From CAYUIS01 sp964444825 (lineage in GTDB: Bacteria > Chloroflexota > Anaerolineae > B4-G1), in assembly GCA_964444825.1 (NCBI GenBank), contig CAYUIS010000004.1:5823-69822 (forward strand): a DNA stretch of 64,000 nucleotides. Reading direction: 5' to 3'. The notes below the pieces were generated by a model. It was not told where the DNA came from. It did no database searches and saw nothing but the letters and a program-made list of their open reading frames with translations. The position numbers were made by a program, and so were the translations under genes. Position 1 is the first letter of the stretch, and each line of letters begins with the position of its first letter. Below are positions 24,236 to 32,629 of the stretch, one piece after another.

Positions 24236-25615
24236 CTACGCGCCAGGCTGTCGAACCACAAAGCGCCCCCAGTCCTCTTTGCCGACGAATTCGCCATCGC
24301 GCACGATCACCCGGCCTCGACTGAGCACATCACGGGGCCAGCCCTGGATGTGTTTTCCCTCGTAGGGCGACCAGTCCACGCGCTCGTGGAGCGTTTCCCC
24401 GGCCTGCAGAGTTACCCAATGGTCTGGATCGAAGATAACCAGGTCAGCGTCAAAGCCAGGCGCGATCTGCCCCTTGCGATCCAGACCAAAGATGCGGGCC
24501 GGGTTGGTGCAGCAGACCTCGACCCAACGCTCCAGTGTCATCCAGTATCGCTGGCCAAAGTGGTAGGCCAGGCTAAGGCGCGCCTCGATGGAGGGCAGCC
24601 CGCCAGGGACCGTGGTAAAGTCGGCATGACGGCTCTTGTCAGCGGCAGTAAATGGGCAGTGATCGGTCGCCAGCACGTCCAGATCCTCGAAGGCTAATCC
24701 GCCCCATAGCGCCTCATTGTCCTCCTCCGCTCTCAGGGGCGGCGAACAGATCAGGCGTTCTCCACCGGGCAGATCCAGGGCCATCCCGTTCAGCAATAGG
24801 TACTGCGGGCAGGTCTCGCCGTAGATGTCCTCGCCGCGCGCCCGTGCGGCCTGGATGCGCGATAGGCTGTCCTCACATGAGACATGGACGATGTAGACAG
24901 GGCTCTCGGCTAGCGCGGCGACGTCGATAGCTCGGCTCACCGCCTCCGCCTCCTGGCGGGGTGGGCGGGTCAGGGCATGGTAGATAGGGAGAGTATCGCC
25001 ACGAGCCACCGCCTGGGCGCGCAGGGCCTCACATATGGGGCCGTTCTCACAGTGGATGATGGGCAGACCGCCAACCGCCGCGATGGCCTCCATCGCACGG
25101 AAGAGCTGCACGTCATCCAATCGCAAATCCTCATAGGCCAGGTAGAGCTTGAAGCTGGACACACCTGCCGCCATCACCGCTGGCAGATCGTCCAGCGATT
25201 CAGGATGGGCAGCGTGCCACGTGGGGATGGTCATATGGAGACCATAGTCCACTGCCACGCGTCCATCCGCCTCGGCCCGCCGTTTCTCCAGCGCCTCCAG
25301 CAGCCGCTCTCCCGGCTCCGGCTCGACAAAGTCAATGACCGTTGTCGTGCCCCCCCACGCCGCCGCGACCGTGCCGCTGGCAAAGTCGTCACTGCTGACG
25401 TATTCACCGACCGGCATCTGGAGATGGACGTGGGGATCTATGCCTCCAGGCAGCACGTAGCAGCCCGTAGCATCAAGCTCGACCGCGCCCTGGGAGCCAG
25501 GTGGATTTGCTCCCACCTCAACCAGTGCGGCAATGCGCTCCCCGACGATGCCCACGTCGGCGGAAAAGACACCACTTGGGGTTATGAGTGTGCCGTTACG
25601 AATGACTGTATCCAT
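24236..25615 (-). CDS. Dihydropyrimidinase/D-hydantoinase
   Basis: A 459-residue zinc amidohydrolase that opens cyclic ureides (dihydropyrimidines, hydantoins). The ligands are all visible: HVH in GGIDPHVHLQM, the carboxylated Lys in SSFKLYLAY, His in PIIHCEN and YIVHVSCEDS, and Asp in ATDHCPF. C-terminal motif NPARIFGLDRKGQIAPGFDADLVIFDPD is typical. ATG at 25615 is used; a TTG one codon earlier is possible, and the ribosome site is weak. It equals HyuA (dihydropyrimidinase type) of the E. coli yge cluster in role and fits the pyrimidine/purine-degradation context here. Confidence 0.93.
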   Translation of the reverse strand: MDTVIRNGTLITPSGVFSADVGIVGERIAALVEVGANPPGSQGAVELDATGCYVLPGGIDPHVHLQMPVGEYVSSDDFASGTVAAAWGGTTTVIDFVEPEPGERLLEALEKRRAEADGRVAVDYGLHMTIPTWHAAHPESLDDLPAVMAAGVSSFKLYLAYEDLRLDDVQLFRAMEAIAAVGGLPIIHCENGPICEALRAQAVARGDTLPIYHALTRPPRQEAEAVSRAIDVAALAESPVYIVHVSCEDSLSRIQAARARGEDIYGETCPQYLLLNGMALDLPGGERLICSPPLRAEEDNEALWGGLAFEDLDVLATDHCPFTAADKSRHADFTTVPGGLPSIEARLSLAYHFGQRYWMTLERWVEVCCTNPARIFGLDRKGQIAPGFDADLVIFDPDHWVTLQAGETLHERVDWSPYEGKHIQGWPRDVLSRGRVIVRDGEFVGKEDWGRFVVRQPGA

Positions 25616-25635
25616 CAAGATAGCTCACCCCTTTG

Positions 25636-27552
25636 TCAGATTCCCCTCCCCCGGTGGGAGGGGCTAGGGGAGGGGATCAGGTCGTCCAGCCCCAATCTCC
25701 GCAACGTCTCTGGAGTGGGGGCGCCGCTTTCGTCCCATCCGCGCAATTGATAATATCGGTCTAGCATTGCCTCAAAATCGTGTAGGCGCCCGACCTGCAC
25801 CGGTTCCGGCGAGGGCCGCACCTCTCCCGTCGCCTCGTCCCGTTCAAAGGCGTACACCTCTAACGGTTCCGACGTGAACCTGTCCGGGAGACGATCGTCG
25901 ACCCGCGAGAGGCCCAGGCGCACGTTGTACAGCCGCTCCAGGTTGACGATCCGCTCGCCCGCCATCAGCAGTTCCTCGCTGCTGATCTCCCGCTCCCACA
26001 GCGCGCTCAACCCCGCTGCCAGATCCTCTGGGTAGAGGGCAAAGGTCTCGGCGGTCGCAAACTTGCAGACCCCCAGCGCGTCGGAGACGGCGCAGTAGTG
26101 CTCGGTGAAGGCAATGAGATCAGGCTTGTAGGTCTCGTCGTCTGTCTCCATCAATGAGGGGACGATGTCGGCAGGGAAAAACCGTTGAGCGGCCTCCAGG
26201 TTCCCCGCCAGGTCGATCGTGGGCAGGGCGTAGAGGTGGTCCGCACCCCGATTCGCGGTGGCGTGGGCCAGGCCAAATCCCTTGGCGATGCGAGGCTCCT
26301 GGCGTGGAAGCTCCATCCCTTTGACCTGCATCGCGTACTTTGGCGCGTCTCCGCCGAGGGTCTGGGCGGCGTGCCAGCTCCCTTCTGCCAGGAGGTCACC
26401 CAGGCCGCGCCGGTGGGCGATGTGCTGGATCAGGCCAAGGAGGGTGTCCGCGTCTCCCCACTGGAGGGAGAATTCCTCATCCTCCAGGATGGCGCGCTGG
26501 TGGCACTCCATCGCAAAGGCTATCACGGTCCCCGTTGAGATGGTGTCGAGCCCCAGGTCGTTACAGAGCCGGTTGGCGTGAAAAATGACCTCGGGGTCAT
26601 CGATCCCACACATCGGCCCCAGCGCGTCCAATGTTTCGTATTCCGGACCTTCCAGGTCTCCGGCGTGAGGGCCGCTCTCAACTCGGGTGATCCGACCGCA
26701 ACGGATGGGACAGGCGAAGCAACCCTTGTTCTTGAGCGTGTAGCGGGCGATGGCTTGAGCGTTCACGCGATCCGCCCAGGGTACCTGCCCCAACTGGTGG
26801 TTATGGGCGGGCAGGTCACCTACCTGATTCTTGCCCGCCACCAGGACGACGGTGCCCCAGTCGCGCAATCCGGCGACGTGGGGATGGTCGCGGACTTGTT
26901 CGAATGCACGTTTGGCCTGGTCTCGGAAGGCGGACGGCAGACCCAGGTCCACTTGCCCCCGCACCACGAGCGCTTTCAGGTTCTTGCTTCCCATCAGCGC
27001 TCCACCGCCACACCGGGCCGCCGCCCGGCTTCTGTCGTTGATGATGCTGGCGATCCGCACGCCGCGCTCGCCCGCGGGTCCGATGCAGGCCACCCTGGCC
27101 CCGTCGGTCGCCAGGCTATCGTGCGTTTCGTATGACCCTCTGCCCCACAGGTGGTTGGCAGGCTGGATGGTGGCCCCATCCGGTGTCAGCTCCAGATACA
27201 CTGGTTGCTCGGCCCGGCCGGTGATCACGACAACGTCGTACCCGGCGCGGCGGAGACCTGCACCAAGGAACCCGCCGGTGTTGGCGTAACCATAGATGGA
27301 GGTCAGAGGGGAGGGAAAGGTGACGTGGGTGCGAGCGCCGGTGGGCCAGGCGGTTCCGGTCAGCGGACCGACTGAGAATATCAGGGGGTTTTCCGGCGAC
27401 AGAGGGTCATCAGGGTTAGCCAGGTGACGGAAGAGCAACGCGGCTCCCAGCCCTCTTCCACCCAGAAAGCGGGAGGTCAGATCCTCGTCCACAGGGCGGA
27501 GGTCGACGGAACGCTTGGAAAGATTGATCCAGGCAGCGCGCGGCATAAGCAA
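25636..27552 (-). CDS. aor: Tungsten-containing aldehyde:ferredoxin oxidoreductase, second copy
   Basis: A 638-residue AOR with Fe-S ligands in CFACPIRC and the distal Cys in DALGVCKFA, and the pterin-region LGGRGLGAALLF. It differs clearly from the 21762 copy and has no MoaD or ferredoxin gene directly attached. AAGGAG precedes the ATG. The C-terminus LDDLIPSPSPSHRGRGI runs into a hairpin element (25643-25663), so the last dozen residues are probably repeat-derived and not part of the fold. The next gene downstream is the dihydropyrimidinase. Confidence 0.93.
   Translation of the reverse strand: MLMPRAAWINLSKRSVDLRPVDEDLTSRFLGGRGLGAALLFRHLANPDDPLSPENPLIFSVGPLTGTAWPTGARTHVTFPSPLTSIYGYANTGGFLGAGLRRAGYDVVVITGRAEQPVYLELTPDGATIQPANHLWGRGSYETHDSLATDGARVACIGPAGERGVRIASIINDRSRAAARCGGGALMGSKNLKALVVRGQVDLGLPSAFRDQAKRAFEQVRDHPHVAGLRDWGTVVLVAGKNQVGDLPAHNHQLGQVPWADRVNAQAIARYTLKNKGCFACPIRCGRITRVESGPHAGDLEGPEYETLDALGPMCGIDDPEVIFHANRLCNDLGLDTISTGTVIAFAMECHQRAILEDEEFSLQWGDADTLLGLIQHIAHRRGLGDLLAEGSWHAAQTLGGDAPKYAMQVKGMELPRQEPRIAKGFGLAHATANRGADHLYALPTIDLAGNLEAAQRFFPADIVPSLMETDDETYKPDLIAFTEHYCAVSDALGVCKFATAETFALYPEDLAAGLSALWEREISSEELLMAGERIVNLERLYNVRLGLSRVDDRLPDRFTSEPLEVYAFERDEATGEVRPSPEPVQVGRLHDFEAMLDRYYQLRGWDESGAPTPETLRRLGLDDLIPSPSPSHRGRGI
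25643..25663. repeat. CCCCTCCC-CCGGT-GGGAGGGG hairpin at AOR 3' end
   Basis: Perfect 8-bp stem (25643-25650 and 25656-25663) with a 5-base loop overlapping the last codons of the second AOR gene. It resembles GC-rich intergenic repeat elements and could serve as a terminator or message-stabilising hairpin. Confidence 0.55.
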
Positions 27553-27556
27553 CTCC

Positions 27557-27925
27557 TTAACTGATGACCGAGTACAGGATCACCTTGATAGAGTCGGGAT
27601 CGGTGACCGAAAAGGCGCGATGACCCCAGGGTTTGTCAGCGAGACCCTTCTTGATAGGCAGCCCCTTCTCCTGGACACGTTCGTACCATCCATCCACATC
27701 GTCCACCTCGTAGGATAACTCCATTCCCTGCGGTGGCACATACGTCTCTCCAGGGCGTAAGGCCAAAACCTCAATGATGCCAGAGGCTGCCTGGAACAAT
27801 GTCCCACGTTCAGCCGGCCCTCGATCCCATGAGCTAACGATGGGCAACCTTAGCCCATCTCGGTAAAACGCCACTGAGGCGTCATAGTCCTTTGCTCTAA
27901 AAATAAAACGAAACTCCCCTGTCAT
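27557..27925 (-). CDS. VOC/glyoxalase-superfamily protein
   Basis: A 122-residue single-domain protein with the paired beta-alpha-beta fold signature: EFRFIFRAKDYDASVAFYRDGL at the start of repeat one, MELSYEVDDVDGWYERVQEKGL in repeat two, and the terminal GHRAFSVTDPDSIKVILY typical of glyoxalase/bleomycin-resistance proteins. ATG at 27925 has AGGAGG 9 bases upstream; TTG at 27931 is an alternative. It lies between the acyl-CoA synthetase beta gene and the second AOR. It may act on an aldehyde or CoA intermediate; function not assigned. Confidence 0.85.
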   Translation of the reverse strand: MTGEFRFIFRAKDYDASVAFYRDGLRLPIVSSWDRGPAERGTLFQAASGIIEVLALRPGETYVPPQGMELSYEVDDVDGWYERVQEKGLPIKKGLADKPWGHRAFSVTDPDSIKVILYSVIS

Positions 27926-27941
27926 TGTCAAACTCCTCCTC

Positions 27942-28616
27942 TCAGCTATCTCGTCTCAGGATCCGCACATCCAAAGCCATCAGACCGTGCTCGAACAACC
28001 TCACGGGGTTCAGGTCCAATTCCTCAATCTCTGGCCTCTCTGTGATCATCTGGGAAACCGTGAGCAGCAACTTGATCAACGCCTCAACGTCGTATCCAGA
28101 CTGGCCGCGCACACCCTCCAGCAGAGACCACCCACGAATCTCCCGGACCATCTCCTGTGCATCTCTATATTCCAGAGGAACGACCCGGAAGCTCACGTCC
28201 TTCAGTACTTCCGTAAAAATCCCCCCCAGGCCGAACATCACCGTCGGCCCGAACATCACGTCGTGCAGCGCGCCCACGATCACTTCGAGCCCAGCAGACA
28301 CCTGCTTGGAGACCAGGATTCCCTGGATGTCAGCGCCAGGAACATGCTCACGAACCGTGGCGACGATCCGGTCATAGGTGTTTGCCACACTTGGCCCGTC
28401 GTCCAGCCCCACGACCACTCCTCCCACGTCGCTCTTGTGGGGCGCGTCCGGCGAGACGACCTTGAGCACGACAGGGTACCCCAGGCGGGCAGCAAGAATC
28501 GCCGCTTCCTCGGCGCTGTGTGCTACAGCGTGATCTGGATATGGAATCCCATAATCATACAGGAGAGAAACGGCCTCCGGTTCCAAGAGGACACGGGATG
28601 GTGTATCCCCGCTCAT
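27942..28616 (-). CDS. ADP-forming acyl-CoA synthetase, beta (ATP-grasp) subunit
   Basis: A 224-residue ATP-grasp protein matching the beta subunit of archaeal-type acetyl/acyl-CoA synthetase (ADP-forming). Motifs: GYPVVLKVVSPDAPHKSDVGGV (nucleotide-binding lysine and phosphohistidine approach) and ELDLNPVRLF at the end. It overlaps iorB by 4 bases. The alpha subunit is at 31190-32629, separated by iorA and iorB. The enzyme conserves the energy of acyl-CoA thioesters as ATP, here probably aryl- or branched acyl-CoA from the indolepyruvate oxidoreductase. Confidence 0.92.
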   Translation of the reverse strand: MSGDTPSRVLLEPEAVSLLYDYGIPYPDHAVAHSAEEAAILAARLGYPVVLKVVSPDAPHKSDVGGVVVGLDDGPSVANTYDRIVATVREHVPGADIQGILVSKQVSAGLEVIVGALHDVMFGPTVMFGLGGIFTEVLKDVSFRVVPLEYRDAQEMVREIRGWSLLEGVRGQSGYDVEALIKLLLTVSQMITERPEIEELDLNPVRLFEHGLMALDVRILRRDS

Positions 28617-29236
28617 TCTGCCTCCCCTATTGACTTTTGCACCACCTGATATCCCAGGTCGTATGCCGTGCGGTTCACCGTCACCAGGCGGCTGGGCCAG
28701 CGCTCCGCCATCGCGTCAAACAGGCTCTCCTCAGAGATGTCGAGCAGGCCGAGCGCAAACAGACCGCCAAGCATTACAGTGTTCGCCGTTCGCGCGTTGC
28801 CAGCCTGCAGCGCCAGGTTCGTGGCATCAAGGGTCAACACGCGCGCGTCCAGACTCCCAAGCCCGCCAAGGATGCTCTCCACATCAGGATATTGGGCACG
28901 ACCGACAGCCACGTCCACCGGAAGCCAGGGACGGGTGTTGAGCAGCACCCATCCCCCGGGTCTGAGGAACCGGACGGCCACGCGCAGGCCCTCAAGCGGT
29001 TCCATAGAGACTACGACGTCTGCCTCATCCTCCATCATCATCGGCGCCCAGACCTCGCCCACCCGAACGTGAGCCATCACAGATCCACCCCGTGTTGCTG
29101 CCCCAAAGGTCTCGGCCAGTTTCACCTCGCGCCCATCTTTCAAGGCTGCCTCTGCCAGCAGGCGGGAGGCCAGGATGCTCCCCTGGCCGCCGACACCTGC
29201 CACGACGATGTTGGTAGATTCGGAATTGCTGCTCAT
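28613..29236 (-). CDS. iorB: Indolepyruvate:ferredoxin oxidoreductase, beta subunit
   Basis: A 207-residue gamma-domain-type subunit starting MSSNSESTNIVVAGVGGQGS, with GGQGSILASRLLAEAA and ATRGGSVMAHVRVG, which are hallmarks of IorB. ATG at 29236 overlaps the iorA stop (ATGA). With IorA it oxidises aryl pyruvates (from Trp, Phe, Tyr) to aryl-acetyl-CoA, reducing ferredoxin. It is encoded within a four-gene module with both subunits of ADP-forming acyl-CoA synthetase, the expected next step. Confidence 0.95.
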   Translation of the reverse strand: MSSNSESTNIVVAGVGGQGSILASRLLAEAALKDGREVKLAETFGAATRGGSVMAHVRVGEVWAPMMMEDEADVVVSMEPLEGLRVAVRFLRPGGWVLLNTRPWLPVDVAVGRAQYPDVESILGGLGSLDARVLTLDATNLALQAGNARTANTVMLGGLFALGLLDISEESLFDAMAERWPSRLVTVNRTAYDLGYQVVQKSIGEAE

Positions 29237-31212
29237 TCTGTCTCTCCTGTATCCACACCTTTGATCGCTTCGGATGGGCAGAGTTGGGCGCAGATTCCAC
29301 AACCCACGCACAGGATCGCGTCAATTCCTGCCCCATCCTCGGAGTAGGTGATGGCCGGGCAGCCCAACTGTACGCACTGTCCACACGCCGTGCAATCATC
29401 GGTAACGATGAATGGTTCCCCAAACTTTCTCTCACGTCGTAGAATCTGGAGCATACACTCCCGGCGGGCCACGACGACCGCTGCGCCGTCAAAATCCAAC
29501 GCCCGGCGAATTACCTCCGTAGCCTCCTGGAGGTTGAAGGGGTCAACGACCTCCACAAACTCGACTCCCATCGCCCGCGCGACCTCCTCGATGAGGATCG
29601 TTTTTGCCGGCTGCCCGGCTGCCCGCATCCCGGTCGCAGGGCAGGCCTGGTGACCGGTCATAGAAGTCCAATAGTTGTCCATTACGACAAAAGTGAGTTT
29701 GGTCCCATTCCACACCGCGTTCAACAGACCCGGCATGCACGTGTGGAAGAACGTCGAATCGCCAGCCACAGCCACTATCTCTCCACTGAGGCCGGTCTCT
29801 GCCCCTGTTCCGTACCCAGCCCGGGCTTGCCCCTGTGCCATCGAAATGCCCGATCCCATGACGTAGAGCGTGTCCAGGAAATCATACAGTATCTTGGAAC
29901 TGTGACGCGCCGATGCTTCGTTGCTAGGCTCCGGCGTCTGGCCCTTTACACCGTACCCTGCCTGCTCGTAACAACCAATGTCCCCGTTCACGATCGGCAC
30001 CTGATTTCGTCCAGATTTGATCGCCTTTCGTATCGCCCAATACGTCCCCAGATGCGGGCAGCCCGCGCAGAGCGTGGACGACCGGGGGATGACCAGTGAT
30101 GCAGTCTCCTGCTTGGCCTTGCTGCGCGTCTCGTCACTCTCCAGAGAGATCCCCATCAAATCGGCAAGCGCCTGGCGGACCAACGCTGTATTCAACTCGC
30201 CGTGCCGGGGCAGCACCAGGTCGAATTGTTTCCCAGTTATCCGGATACGTACGTCGTGGGCCTGCGCCAAAACACGCAATTGTGACTCTACGAACGGGTC
30301 GCCATCTTCGATGACCAACACCCGCTCGCAACCGGACAGCACATCTAGCGAGAGCTTTGTCGGTATAGGGTAGACCATCCCAATCTTGAGCAACCAGACG
30401 CGGTCTTGCAGCCCCAAATCACGGAGGGCCTCGCGGGCGTAGGCAGCCCCCATTCCGGAGACGACCACCGCCACGGGGGCGCTCCCCTCATGCAGCTCAT
30501 TGAACTGCAGTGACTCCGACTCTTGCACCATCGACGGCAAACGGGCCAGCAGCCACTCGTGCTTCGCCGTTGGTCCCGGCGGACCGTAGACGTTCCAGCG
30601 GTATGGGAGCTTCCAATGCTTGTTAAAGCCCGGCTTCAGCGCCGAGGGCTCGACCGCTCCCAACTCGACCACTCCGTTGGAGTGTGAAAGACGTGTGGCC
30701 GCGCGAACCATCACCGGCAGTTCCAACCGCTCCGAGAGGGCAAAGGCCGTTTTGGTCATCTCTTTTGCTTCCTGATGGCTTTCCGGCTCCAGGCAGGGAA
30801 TCATCGCCCACTCCGCCGCGATACGCGAGTCCTGCTCGTTTGAGGAATAGTGCGCGCCCGGATCGTCTGCCACGACCACAACCAGCGCCCCTCGGGTTCC
30901 CCCATAGGGCAAGGTCAGGAAGAGATCCATCACGACGTTAAGCCCGGCCCCCTTCATCGCTGCCAGGGAGCGCGCGCCGGTGAGCGCTGCCCCCGCTGCC
31001 ATCTCGAATGAGACCTTTTCGTTCACACTCCACTCGGCGTAGAATCCCAGTTCGGAGGAGACCTCAGTCAATGTCTCGACGATCTCCGAGCTAGGCGTGC
31101 CCGGGTAGGCTGTTACCACCTGGACCCCTGCTTCGATCGCGCCGCGCGCAATGGCCTCGTTGCCGAGCAATAACAATCGGTCTCCAGGTTCACTTGTGGC
31201 GATTTTGTTCAA
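29233..31212 (-). CDS. iorA: Indolepyruvate:ferredoxin oxidoreductase, alpha subunit
   Basis: A 659-residue thiamine-diphosphate enzyme. The N-terminal pyrimidine-binding half has LLLGNEAIARGAIEAG and TAYPGTPSSEI. The TPP-binding motif appears around GDSTFFHTCMPGLLNAVWN and VMDNYWTSMTG. Two C-terminal 4Fe-4S motifs are CTACGQCVQLGCP and CVGCGICAQLCP. The start is TTG at 31212, with AAGGAG 8 bases upstream; no ATG or GTG lies between it and conserved sequence. The start overlaps the 3' end of the acyl-CoA synthetase alpha gene by 23 bases because that gene is extended by a repeat element. Confidence 0.95.
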   Translation of the reverse strand: MNKIATSEPGDRLLLLGNEAIARGAIEAGVQVVTAYPGTPSSEIVETLTEVSSELGFYAEWSVNEKVSFEMAAGAALTGARSLAAMKGAGLNVVMDLFLTLPYGGTRGALVVVVADDPGAHYSSNEQDSRIAAEWAMIPCLEPESHQEAKEMTKTAFALSERLELPVMVRAATRLSHSNGVVELGAVEPSALKPGFNKHWKLPYRWNVYGPPGPTAKHEWLLARLPSMVQESESLQFNELHEGSAPVAVVVSGMGAAYAREALRDLGLQDRVWLLKIGMVYPIPTKLSLDVLSGCERVLVIEDGDPFVESQLRVLAQAHDVRIRITGKQFDLVLPRHGELNTALVRQALADLMGISLESDETRSKAKQETASLVIPRSSTLCAGCPHLGTYWAIRKAIKSGRNQVPIVNGDIGCYEQAGYGVKGQTPEPSNEASARHSSKILYDFLDTLYVMGSGISMAQGQARAGYGTGAETGLSGEIVAVAGDSTFFHTCMPGLLNAVWNGTKLTFVVMDNYWTSMTGHQACPATGMRAAGQPAKTILIEEVARAMGVEFVEVVDPFNLQEATEVIRRALDFDGAAVVVARRECMLQILRRERKFGEPFIVTDDCTACGQCVQLGCPAITYSEDGAGIDAILCVGCGICAQLCPSEAIKGVDTGETE

Positions 31213-32629
31213 TTCTCAGTCTCCTTGCTCGTGTCGAGAAACCAGGTTTTGTCGCTTCGCTTACACGAAAAACCTGGTTTCTTGTTGCCCAAACCACGTC
31301 TCGGATCGCCCGAATTGCGCGTTGCGGTGTGGGGAAGACGGGAATCCCCAGCGCGTGCATACGGAAACGTTCAGTTTTTTCGACCTCCCCGCCGCCCAGG
31401 TAGGCGACGACAACGCGCGCCCCGACCCTCTCCTTGAGACGTTGAGCCACCTCCGCCGCGCCTGGGATCGGGTCCCCAAAGATGAGCAGATAGACATCGG
31501 CCAGGTCGTGCCGCTCGATGACGGAGGTCGCCGCCTCAAAGTGGGCTGCCGGAGCCACGGTCAGATCCAGGGGATTGGCAAGTATGGCGGTGGGCAGCAA
31601 GCCCGCGGCCTCGAGTTCTGCGACCGCCTCTGGCGGCAACGGTTCCACCCGCAGGCCAAGCCGCTCCCCCTCATCCGTCGCCAGGATGCCACAGCCGCCG
31701 GAGCTGGTGACGGTAAACACACGGTCGCCTCCGTTCAAATCCAGGCTGGACAGCGCCTTGGCGCTATCGTATAACGACTCGATGTCGGGCGTACGTACGA
31801 TGCCGAACTGTCTACAAGCCGCGTCAAAGACCTCGTCCCTTCCGGCCAGCGACCGGGTGTGAGAAGCAGCCGCACGTCGCCCACCCTCTGTCCGCCCGGA
31901 CTTTAAAGCGACGATTGGCTTGTTGGGAATTGCGCGTTTCACGGCCTCCAGGAACCGTCGACCATCCTTGGCTCCTTCGAGATAGAGCGCGATTACCCTG
32001 CTCTCCTCATCGTCAACGAAAAAGTCAATCAGGTCTGTCTCGCAGACGTCCACTTGGTTGCCCAGACTGACCGTCGCCGAGATGCCGAGGCCCTCATCCA
32101 CAGCCCAGCCAGCCAGCGTGGCCGCTACCGTTCCACTCTGTGAGATTACGGCCAGAGAGCCGGACGCGGTGACCAATGGCCACGACGCGCAGAGCTTGTT
32201 AGGCCGGTAGTTGACTCCCTGGCAGTTCGGCCCCACGAGCCGTATGCCGGTCTCTGCGACGATGTCCAGCAACTCTTGTTCCAGATCCTCCCGTCCCGAT
32301 TCCCGAAACCCCCCACTGATAATGATACCGGCTGTGGCACCTTTGCCGACCGCCTCCCGCAGCGTCCCTGGAACAAACCGCGCTGGAACGACGACTACCA
32401 CCAGGTCCAAGTTCGCTGGTATCTCACCTACCGTCGGATAGACCCGCAGCCCCAGAATCTCATCTGCCTTCGGATTGACCGGGTAGACTTCTCCTTCATA
32501 CCCTCCGCTGACAATGTTCACCAGGATCTCGTGTCCTAACTTTGCCGGATTTGATGACGCCCCTACAACCGCCACAGAGCGTGCCCAGAACAACCGGGAT
32601 ATTCCGTTCTTTGTCGCTTTATCGTTCAT
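31190..32629 (-). CDS. ADP-forming acyl-CoA synthetase, alpha subunit, with repeat-derived C-terminus
   Basis: A 479-residue alpha subunit with a CoA-binding Rossmann domain (SVAVVGASSNPAKLG, about 15-130), two succinyl-CoA-ligase-like domains, and the active-site His in SHTRSLAGRDE. The natural fold appears to end near IRDVVWA; the final residues RNQVFRVSEATKPGF then RARRL come from the 46-bp inverted repeat at 31237-31282 and following sequence, pushing the stop into the iorA start. Family alpha subunits are about 460 residues. It works with the beta subunit at 27942-28616. Confidence 0.92.
   Translation of the reverse strand: MNDKATKNGISRLFWARSVAVVGASSNPAKLGHEILVNIVSGGYEGEVYPVNPKADEILGLRVYPTVGEIPANLDLVVVVVPARFVPGTLREAVGKGATAGIIISGGFRESGREDLEQELLDIVAETGIRLVGPNCQGVNYRPNKLCASWPLVTASGSLAVISQSGTVAATLAGWAVDEGLGISATVSLGNQVDVCETDLIDFFVDDEESRVIALYLEGAKDGRRFLEAVKRAIPNKPIVALKSGRTEGGRRAAASHTRSLAGRDEVFDAACRQFGIVRTPDIESLYDSAKALSSLDLNGGDRVFTVTSSGGCGILATDEGERLGLRVEPLPPEAVAELEAAGLLPTAILANPLDLTVAPAAHFEAATSVIERHDLADVYLLIFGDPIPGAAEVAQRLKERVGARVVVAYLGGGEVEKTERFRMHALGIPVFPTPQRAIRAIRDVVWATRNQVFRVSEATKPGFSTRARRLRIEQNRHK
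31237..31282. repeat. Inverted-repeat element, copy 2 (46 bp), inside coding sequence
   Basis: Perfect 14-bp arms AGAAACCAGGTTTT and AAAACCTGGTTTCT with loop GTCGCTTCGCTTACACGA. It is identical over all 46 bases to copy 3 at 36370-36415 read in the opposite orientation. Here it lies within the 3' end of the acyl-CoA synthetase alpha gene. Confidence 0.85.
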
